A stretch of 40,884 nucleotides of DNA, from positions 71,079 to 111,962 of the forward strand of contig AVPN01000034.1 of the NCBI GenBank assembly GCA_000695325.1. Reading direction: 5' to 3'. Origin of the DNA: Pleurobrachia bachei (lineage: Eukaryota > Ctenophora > Tentaculata > Cydippida > Pleurobrachiidae). A model generated the notes under the pieces. The model did not search any database. It was given only the letters and a program-made list of their open reading frames with translations, and was not told the DNA's origin. Positions 29,062 to 39,077 of this stretch are shown here, one piece after another. A program made the translations under genes and the position numbers. Position 1 is the stretch's first letter. Each line of letters opens with the position of its first letter.

Positions 29062-32000
29062 TCAGAACATTTTCTTTTCCTTCTTCATATTGACTTTCTT
29101 CCACTTGGCTAGGTTGGTAAACTTCTCACGGGACATTCCGAACACAACCTCAAACTCATCATCACACAGGTAGTCCTGGGGGAGGGGGGGTTGTTACTCA
29201 GCAAGTGGGGTGGAGAGGGTGGGTTTTAATGTCAGTATGCAACAGATCCTCTTTACATATGATCCAGTTTGTGGTATTTGGATTTGGGTGCAAAGTTATG
29301 CTGTTCTAGAACTTCTAGTACTATTGACTAGAATTTAAAAAGTCGGGGTTTTATACCTCTTTGTTGCAGGGGTTAACACCACTAGGACATTTCCCATCCT
29401 TCAGTTCCTCGTACGGATAATGTTCTCTGTTCAGCTCCTCCAGTACCTCCCTACCATCTCTAATACCTGCCCCGTTGCTGTCTCCATTTTGCGGCTGCAG
29501 ACCACTTCGTGGAGCTACTGTATGTGGGGTGTTGTGTTAGAGGTGTGTTTTTAATTGAGAGGTAGTGGGTCAGAGACCTTGTTGTTGGTGGGCAAGGCAA
29601 GGACCCCTCAAAGGGGACTGGTTACAGTTGAGTATGAAGAAATCAAAGTTTGGTTTAACCGAGATTAGGATTCGAATTGGTCATATACAGGGTAAGTCAC
29701 CAGTGTTAGGCTTAGCGTCAATGCATATGCCGTGGCCTCATGAGTTATGTTGTATCTATGCAAATTTCAAGCACATGAATATTCAACAAGCTGTATAGTA
29801 TCCGCAACAACATCAAACACGGTAGAAAGACACCGACCCTACACTCTAAACGGTACCCCTATTCCAGATCTAGCTCTCTCCCCCTCTTACCGTGTTTAGC
29901 TTCGGAGAGTCGGAAGTCCCATCCTGCAAAGTGTGCCCTGAAGTTGGGCGGTTCACATCCCTCTCTTAGTTGGAACATGGTCACGGAATCAGGGTCCCTT
30001 CCACTCGGATCAGAGGAGAGGTATTGGTCAGCTAACTTTAGGCCCGTGTTTCTCTCTTCTGCGTTGGATGCAGCACCCACCCAGACAAACATCTCGTCGT
30101 AACAGTCTAGCACCATGATATCCTCTGAGATGAGATCCTGGGGGAGAGAGGGGGTTAGGTCGTGGAGTGAGGGAAGTGGGAGAGAGAAGAGAGGTTAGGT
30201 CATGGACTGGGGAGGGAAGAGAGAGCTAAAGAGAATGTAAAGATTATCTCGAGGAGAGGGGAGAGAAACTACATGGTGGAGTGGGGAGGTGAGAGAAATG
30301 GGAGATAGAATTGACGGATTGATTATTGAATTCAAGATCTCTCAAGTCTCAGATCATCTGAGAAATGAATCACTCATATTTAATCTGAGTTGCAAAGTGT
30401 TCAGAAAATGCATTATAATTTGTCAGTTTCGAGCGTGAAAGATATCTCAATGCTGAGAAATGATCATTATACCTGTTGTCTACAATTAAGATACGAGGTT
30501 TCATGACAAAAGTTCTTCTTTTGTTTCACGCTCTCGACAATACGATTGAGCACTCTCGACACCATTCCACCTGTTGGCTATAACTGGTATAACCAACATG
30601 TTGGCTAAAGTCTATATAATATCGAGTAGCACCAACCTGTTGGCTAAAGTCTATAACGCTAGTAACCAACCTGTTGGCTAAAGTCCACGATTTCCTCCAT
30701 GGTGATGTATCCCTTACTATTGCTGATATGGAACAACCTAGCAGGGGTGGGGCAATCTGCATCAGCAAGGATATCAGACGATGCATAGTGATCTCGTCCC
30801 CCCAACAGGCTCCAAAACTGGGTCGGTTCGTTTCCCTCGTGTACCCCAATCATGGGGGCGGATTTGTTGACAATGGATGTGGCGATGTAGTCTCCAACCT
30901 TCATCTCGAGACTAGTGCAGCCCTTCCCGTACCAGACATAGGTGGTGATGTCATAGGATAGGACGAACACGTCATTGCTGTTCAGGTTACATGCTTTGGC
31001 AGGTACCTGTGGGCAAGAGGGTGGTTTAGAAGGGTGACAAATCAAGTTGTCAGGCACTGAATGTACACACTGCTACGCGGCCTCACGTAGCCGCACCGTG
31101 CCCGGTCTTATAAGTACCGCATTTTCAATGTTTAACAACTCACCAGCATGAATAACGTGAATAGCACTCAGCAGTAAAAACCGAAATAAGAGCAACAGCA
31201 AACATCTGAAGTAGATAGCGAAAAGACAAGTTAGCAATTTACAACCAACAGCAGCCATCTGTTCGTTGTTTTACCGAACCAACAACAGTCAGCAAATATA
31301 ATCTGCTGTACCTCGATTCCCTTGCAGCAGTCAGGGCTAGTACCCTTGACATGGAATAGTTTGCAGGTGTTTGACCCTTCCTGGTCCATTGTATCTCCGT
31401 CCTCCTCCATGGGCTCTGCAACCACCGCATGTTTATCATTCTCCTGACATGGGAATCAGAGAGATTAGAAAAGTCTGAGTTGTGGGGGATTAGAGAGTAT
31501 TTGAAACGTGTAAGTTCACGAGGTTTTGTCATTTCAGCTTGCTTTTGTGCATATTGCATATTATCTTGCGGATCAGAAACACCAACAGTATTACCTTAGA
31601 AACAACAACAGTATTACCTTAGCAACACGTGTAAAGGAGGATTTGATGCCACCCTCCCGGATGATCAGTGTACCCTTGAAGATCAACATGAAATGAAGGG
31701 GCTCCTTTCCCTGAACTATCCTCATCTGGATGGGTCTACCACCATGCTTATCGTCCAGTTCCACTGCAAATGCAGCCGCGGCACCTCTCTCGTCTGGGGT
31801 ACTGTGGGCTCCCTGTGTGTGGAGTGGGGGTTTAGGTGTTTGAGTTATAACCCTCCGGGACGCGGAGAGAGAGATTCGAACAATGCAAGTGTTGGGGTTT
31901 GTTGATATTTAGCAGGGGGTTTGAGAGATGTTTAATTGGGAGCGAGATCGGTAACATGCAATCCAGGGCCGGGGGGGGAGGAGTTTACATACAATCCAGA

Positions 32001-33166
32001 AGTAGATGATTTGAACTTCCTTGCCCCGTCCGGCGTTCTCCTTGTAGCTGTAAAAGATAACATAACAATCTCCCGAGTAGAACTGTCCAAACTTGGTAGC
32101 AGGAACAGCAACGGGCTTCATCTTCTCAATCCTCCACACCTACAAGAAATATTGGAATTAATTCATGATCCTGGTTCCTTGTTCAGCTTAGTTCTGGCCC
32201 GTAACTATGCGAATAACGAACGTTTGAACAACTGTTACCGATCAAGGTATTTTAACGTGATCAGTTATTGCTGGTTACCTGTTTCTGGCCAGTACCATCA
32301 TCGAACATTCTCTTCGCCTCGCTCCTTTCATTCCTCTTGTGGAGGGTGTTCACATTGACCACTGTGGGGGCTCGCCTAGTGAAGGGGAATGTGTGGTAAC
32401 TTTCCTTGTTCCGACCTTCTCTTGTCGTGTGGGATGGTCATAACAACATAAAAAATCTGACATTACTCTACAATCTAAATTACTTGTTTCAGATGATAGA
32501 TTCTACAATAAAGGAAAGAATTTGTTGTCCATTGCTCGAGAGGTTCTGTAAAAAACAAAGAAGAAATTTGTAGAGATATTACCTTTTCACTCCGGGTGTT
32601 GGATCATGGGTGGTTCTGCTTGCCTTCTCCTTCCAGGGTGCAGTGAAGCACTGTCTGAACTCTACAGGTTCGGCGTACTGGCAGCATGCAGTGACACTCG
32701 TATTGGCTGGGTATCCCTTATCAATCATGTACTCCTGAGGGAGACACCCGGGGTTTAGTGGTGATCTGGTTAGTCTGGGAAAAGGTTTGTTGGTGAAATT
32801 TGAGAGATGGAGCGAATGATATGACGTTGTTAAGAATGTGTTGCCTTCTTCCTTTTTAAATTATTTCTCTCAGATCAGATCAGTGAGCTGTTCGTCATTG
32901 TGCTCAACTCGGTGCCTCTAGAAAGAACGATGTGAGACAATGTTCTGCAGAAAACAACCGGCCTGAATTTCCCAGTGCCTTTTTGGAAAACCCCAACGAT
33001 TTTGTCATTGTTCTCGTTCTTTCTGCTAGATGTTAGCAAACCAAGGGTCAATGGAGAGAATAGAGGCTCTCTTTCTATCTCTCTCGTGTCGACTTAGTCC
33101 ATGATTGCTGCACACCTACATTCACAGTCTTAGCAGAGTTAAAGATGGAGAGAGAGATAGAGAGGG

Positions 33167-33253
<87 letters not shown>

Positions 33254-36024
33254 ATTGAATTCAAGATCTCTCAAGTCTCAGATCATCTGAGAAATGAATC
33301 ACTCATATTTAATCTGAGTTGCAAAGTGTTCAGAAAATGCATTATAATTTGTCAGTTTCGAGCGTGAAAGATATCTCAATGCTGAGAAATGATCATTATA
33401 CCTGTTGTCTACAATTAAGATACGAGGTTTCATGACAAAAGTTCTTCTTTTGTTTCACGCTCTCGACAATACGATTGAGCACTCTCGACACCATTCCACC
33501 TGTTGGCTATAACTGGTATAACCAACATGTTGGCTAAAGTCTATATAATATCGAGTAGCACCAACCTGTTGGCTAAAGTCTATAACGCTAGTAACCAACC
33601 TGTTGGCTAAAGTCCACGATTTCCTCCATGGTGATGTATCCCTTACTATTGCTGATATGGAACAACCTAGCAGGGGTGGGGCAATCTGCATCAGCAAGGA
33701 TATCAGACGATGCATAGTGATCTCGTCCCCCCAGCAGACTCCAGAACTGGGTCGGTTCGTTTCCCTCGTGTACCCCAATCATGGGAGCGGATTTGTTGAC
33801 AATGGATGTGGCGATGTAGTCTCCAACCTTCATCTCGAGACTAGTGCAGCCCTTCCCGTACCAGACATAGGTGGTGATGTCGTAGGATAGGACAAATACG
33901 TCATTGCTATTCAGGTTACACGCTTTGGCAGGTACCTGTGGGCAAGAGGGTGGTTTAGAAGGGTGACAAAAAGTTGTCAGGCACTGAATGTACACACTGC
34001 TACGCGGCCTCACGTAGCCGCACCGTGCCCGGTCTTTTATGAGACAACAAATAAGTACCGCATTTTCAATTTTTAACAACTCACCAGCATGAATAACGTG
34101 AACAGCACTCAGCAGTAAAAACCGGAATAAGAGCAACAGCAAACATCTGAAGTAGCGAAAATACCGGTAAAGTTAGCAATTTACAACTAACATCAGCCAG
34201 CTAGTATTATCGAACCATCAGCACTCAGCAAATATAATCTGCTGTACCTCGATTCCCTTGCAGCAGTCAGGGCTGGTACCCTTGACATGGAATAGTTTGC
34301 AGGTGTTCCCCTCCTGGTCCATTGTATCTCCGTCCTCCTCCATGGGATCTGCACCATTACCAACCACCGCATGTTTATCATTCTCCTGACATGGGAGAGA
34401 AGTGTGAGTTCACGTGGTTTTTGTCTTTTGAGCTTTTTTGTGTAACATTCTAGATCACGAACACAACAAGATTACCTTAGCAACACAGTAATATTACCTT
34501 AGCAACGCGTGTAAAGGAGGATTTGATGCCACCCTCCCTGATGATCAGTGTCCCCTTGAAGATCAACATGAAATGAAGGGGCTCCTTTCCCTGGACTATC
34601 CTCATCTGGATGGGTCTACCACCATGCTTATCGTCCAGTTCTACTGCAAATGCAGCCGCGGCACCTCTCTCGTCGGGGGTACTGTGGGCTCCCTGAGTGT
34701 GGAGTGGGGGTTTAAGTGTTTGAGTTATAACCCTCCGGGACGCGGAGAGAGAGAGATTCGAACAATGCAAGTGTTGGGGTTTGTTGATATTTAGCAGGGG
34801 GTTTGAGAGATGTTTAGGGAGCGAGATCGGTAACATGCAATCCAGGGGGAGTTTACATACAATCCAGAAGTAGATGATCTGGACTTCCTTGCCCCGTCCG
34901 GCGTTCTCCTTGTAGCTGTAAAAGATAACATAACAATCACCCGAGTAGAACTGTCCAAACTTGGTAGCAGGAACAGCAACGGGCTTCATCTTCTCAATCC
35001 TCCACACCTACAAGAAATATTGGAATTAATTCATGATCCTGGTTCCTTGTTCAGCTTAGTTCTGGCCCGTAACCATGCGAATAACAAACGTTTGAACAAC
35101 TGTTACAAATCAAGGTATTTAAACGTGATCAGTTCTTGCTGATCTTACCTGTTTCTGGCCAGTACCATCATCGAACATTCTCTTTGCCTCGCTCCTCTCA
35201 TTCCTCTTGTGGAGGGTGTTCACATTGACCACTGTGGGGGCTCGCCTAGTGAAGGGAAATATGTGGTAACTTTCCTTGTTCTCGACCCTCTCTTGCCGTG
35301 TGTGGGAGGGTCAGAACAAAACAATAGTGGTGACAACGCTATTGTCAAGGTGGTTATAACTCTACATTAATCGTTTTAGATCCTCCAATGACGGAAAGAA
35401 GTGATTGCATGCATTGTTTATCTATTGCGAGAGTCAGTAAAAAACAAAGTTTACCTTTTCACTCCGGGTGTTGGATCATGGGTGGTTCTGCTTGCCTTCT
35501 CCTTCCAGGGTGCAGTGAAGCACTGTCTGAACTCTACAGGTTCGGCGTACTGGCAGCATGCAGTGACACTCGTATTGGCTGGGTATCCCTTATCAATCAT
35601 GTACTCCTGAGGGAGACACCCGGGGTTTAGTGGTGATCTGGTTAGTCTGGGAAAAGGTATGTTGGTGAAAGTTGAGAGATGGAGCGAATGATATGACGTT
35701 ATTTAGAATGTGTTGCCTCCTATTCCCCCTTTTTTTGATCTATTCTCTCAGATCAGATCGGTGAATTCTTCGTCATTGTGCACAGGTCGGTGCCGCTTTA
35801 GAAAGAACGAAGTGAGACAATGTTCTGTAGAAAAGAAGGCCTAGATATATCTCAATAAACAGCCTGGATTTCCCAGTGCTGCATTTGGAAAACCCCAACG
35901 ATTTTGTCATTGTCCTCGTTCTTTCTGCTGGATGTTAGGAGACCAATGGTCAATGGAGAGAATAGAGGCTCTCTTTCTATCTCGCTCGTGTCTACTTAGT
36001 CCAGAGACAGAGAGACAGAGAGAC

Positions 36025-36063
<39 letters not shown>

Positions 36064-38865
36064 CACCATTCGCGTGCTATTGCTGAACACCCGTCTACCA
36101 TTTGCCTTCATTCTTCCTCAGGGCACATGCTTCTTCTCGCACTCTTTCTCTCTCTCTCTATCCTTTCCCTCACTCTCTCTCCCCCATTACTCTATCCAGC
36201 TCTCCATTTCTGGTCTTGGGAGCCCTATCTTTGGCTACCATCGCTCTCTCTCCCCATCTTCCCTTCTTTCTTGTATGTCTCTCACCATCTTCCCCTCTGT
36301 TTTGCATGTCTCTCACCATCTTTCACGCTCTCCAACATGGATCTCTTACACACATCCAGAGCGCTCTCCCTTTCTCTATCCCCAGTTGAGATGCTCTGCA
36401 CATACAGACTCGCCCATTGGTGTGATAACTGGTTAACGGGATAACATCCCCCTACACACACAGACCTCTCTCCTTTGGAAACAGTCTTTGAAACGATGTC
36501 CACACGTCAGCGATAGATCCAGGGTGAGAGGGATTATAAGGGAAAGAGGGATTAAAAGAGAGAGCGAGGTGTGGTTCGTCGGCTCCGGGTGCGATGTACT
36601 AGAAGGGAGCTACTGAGGTCTGTACCCAAGGTCTGTACAGTGCGATATATCTAGTTTATGGAAATTAACTACAGAGAGGGAGGGAGAGGTGCTAAATAAA
36701 GGCCATTTACACGTGCTGAAACTCGTTATAGAGACCCTTAAGATACCACTAAAATAGAAAATAGAGTTAAGTGGACCACCGCGTATCCAACTCATTGAAG
36801 TTAAACAGAATTAAAGTTTAATAATTACCGATGCATAGACCATGCTCGATTTCTTCTCCTCTCGGTTGGCGAACTTTCCATGCCAGATAAAGATCTTGTT
36901 ACCACCATGGTCCAAAAGGAAGGAGTCGTTAGGGTTCAACTGGTCCTGGGTTAGGGGAGACCTTCCTGCCAGTTCCATTTTGATGCGTCCACTCTCATCT
37001 GATATTCTGTTATAGGGAGGTAGAGGTTGATTACGAAGGGTAGAGAATAGAATAATGAACATTGCATAATAGCAAGTTGTTAGAAAAAAATATCCTAGAT
37101 CCTGTATAATCTAGTTATTAGGTAAAATGGTGCACTTACTTGATGAGAGTAACAAAGGAGCTCTGAGCAACTAACTCATCAGCCCCTCCAGCCTCACTCG
37201 ACTTGATATGGTTGATATACTCAGGGTTAGCACCAAGCACCGTGAAGAACTTCCTTCCCTCTGCCCTCAGAGCTGCTTTATCACTTTGGTCTGAAATTTG
37301 AAGGTTGTATGTGACGGTTGATATTGGTCGTTTGATAAGATAACAGATAACTAAAGCAGAGATACGCCTAGATCTGGATCTCTTTTGCTCTTTCTCTTCT
37401 TCTCTCTTTATAAACAACACAGATTATTGTACGGGGCTAAGTTTGCGTATTCATGAGATAGTGAGGAGTCAAAAGCAGTGAGTGTGCAAGTTCCGGAGAA
37501 TGTAGTGGGTCGTTAGTGTCTAGTATATAGGTGAAGAAGTGGAGAAAATCCTGTCTGTCCCAGCTAATTCACAAAACATTTGGGCGAAGCAATTACCATC
37601 TCTAGTTTGCTCTATATCTCCCTCTCTCCCGCACCCTCTATCTTACCCAAAATAAAGACTTGTGATGTGCCCTGGTGCTCAACATCTCGGATCTGGTTAC
37701 CAACTTCAATACCCTGTAGACAAAAGAGGTGTTAGGAACCTTTGAAATGGTAATGCACCGACATCTTTACCTTTTTCCATCCAGTTTCAAAAAATGATTC
37801 CAACTCAAACACATGGGCACTAAATAAACTGCAAGTACATTGATCTGATAAATTGATCATTACCTTTTGCCGTTCAATCTTGTTGCTATCAGTCCCGTAA
37901 AAGAGAAAGATGATGTTGTGGGTATCCAGAATGAACACATCTCCGCTATTTACACTATCAATCGTACAGGGTACCTCACTAACCCTCACCCTTCTTCGTC
38001 CCTTCACCTGGTAGAGCCTGTTCTTGTGGACATGCTCAACCTTCTTAAATCCTGACCCAACACCACCATCTTTGTATCTAGGATGGGGCTGGTTAGTCAA
38101 GGGGCAAATGTATTGTTTTAGGTAAAGGATGTTTTATCTGGTAGCATTACATTGAAAGATTAACGGCTATCAAGTCTGGAGTTTGATAAGAGAGACGAAA
38201 TACTCAACATTTCCTAATTTAACCTTACCGAAGGCTCTTGAAGTAGGACCGGAAGAGGGCAGACTCATTCCCCTGGACTTCTCTGTGCTGCACAGGTGCT
38301 CCACCGAGGTAGTCATCTAGTTCGACCGCTTTAATGGCAGCAATACCAGCTTCATCCTAGAAGGGGAAAGGCTGTCAAATTACAACTTACAGTTGGTAAA
38401 TCGTCAAGGATGTATCATTGCTGCTCTGTAGTCTCAAATTTGTGACTAAAATGATTGCACAATGTACTTACATTTGACGTTTGGGACCCAAGCCAGAAAT
38501 GGATGTCGTTCTTCGCGGACGGGGTCTTGACAGTCTAAAGTATTTGTATAGGGTTAAACACACGAATTTAAGTTCAAAACAGCCACAATTTTTTGGTTTT
38601 TTACCTTTACAATGAGATAAGAGTCTCCCTTGTAAAAGACACCGGACTTGGTTTCCTCAGGGGCAGGCGCGAGTTGCAACTTCTGCAGGAAATAAAAGTT
38701 AGGTAAATGTAAATTATGCACTTAATATCCCACTGAATAGTGAATATATTACCTAGATAAAAGGCCAGTTTAGATTCAAAATTTAGCCCTTACCTCAACA
38801 CGCCAAATTGAAATTCCGGCCTTGATGCCTACTCCCTTGAATTGTGGATCTTCCAACACGGGCAT
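29062..38865 (-). CDS. Villin-like actin-binding protein with a duplicated G4-G5 module and headpiece
   Basis: Twenty-three exons in frame, 1197 residues (human villin 827). 5' block: 38865-38794, 38682-38605, 38534-38472, 38356-38229, 38077-37864, 37713-37647, 37290-37140, 37006-36829. Module A: 35606-35455, 35245-35149, 35007-34861, 34692-34498, 34385-34248, 33935-33600. Module B: 32734-32583, 32375-32279, 32139-31993, 31812-31618, 31443-31312, 31006-30671. 3' block: 30137-29891, 29514-29357, 29175-29062. Gelsolin repeats are clear (G1 [12 protein letters not shown]4 [14 protein letters not shown]6 [16 protein letters not shown]). The headpiece ends [18 protein letters not shown] with KWKK and a terminal KKMF. 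Villins sever, cap and bundle actin, usually under calcium control. Modules A and B each contain the end of G3, all of G4 and G5, and an acidic linker ([12 protein letters not shown]). Both ends of each module are phase 0, so using A, B or both all keep the frame. An acceptor AG (38873-38874) lies 7 nt before the ATG. Confidence 0.88.
30323..33120. repeat. Villin duplication, copy B
   Basis: Begins at ATTGAATTCAAGATCTCTC, as does copy A 2929 bp later, and runs to a GA-rich tract. Contains module B exons. Introns differ from copy A by many substitutions and indels. Confidence 0.92.
30568..30686. repeat. Tandem copies of the G5 exon end and its donor (module B)
   Basis: About four degenerate units containing CCAACCTGTTGGCTAAAGTC. 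On the minus strand each is an exon end (GACTTTAGCCAACAG) followed by GTTGG, that is a 5' splice site. The first is the coding one. Confidence 0.85.
33137..33251. repeat. (GA)n microsatellite at the villin duplication junction
   Basis: A long GA run with occasional GATA units lies exactly between copies B and A. Confidence 0.95.
33252..36002. repeat. Villin duplication, copy A
   Basis: Follows a (GA)n tract directly and ends at another one. Over five of its six exons (about 309 codons), 20 bases differ from copy B and all are silent; the linker exon differs by small indels. Confidence 0.92.
33497..33615. repeat. Tandem copies of the G5 exon end and its donor (module A)
   Basis: Same arrangement as in module B, carried along by the duplication. 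Use of a downstream donor would read through Val-Gly-Tyr to a stop. Confidence 0.85.
36002..36062. repeat. (GA)n microsatellite at the outer edge of villin copy A
   Basis: A GA/CAGAGA run in villin intron 8 marks where similarity to copy B ends. The rest of that intron (to 36828) is pyrimidine-rich on the plus strand and has no exon that I can support. Confidence 0.93.
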
Positions 38866-39077
38866 GGTATTGCTAAAAAGAGAGCAAAATAATAATATGC
38901 AGAGATGATAAATCTCCTTCCGGCAGGGTCGAGATAGCTGATAGACAAAGGGAAAATTAAGTGATTTATTGGTCAGAACAGTTTCAATGAAACGTTGTAG
39001 TTGATGAAAGTTTGAGTCTGAGTTTCGAACTAGGGGGAGACTAGTGGTGAGTGGGGGTAACGGTAAACCCCGCGTCC

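Noticed and set aside
33105-33290. Arg-Glu repeat ORF, and similar ones near 4500 and 36000
   Set aside because: Translations of GA microsatellites.
36420-36530. Possible villin exon (frame with FQRLFPKER)
   Set aside because: The flanking exons already join in phase and match gelsolin G3 without it, and no good acceptor precedes it.
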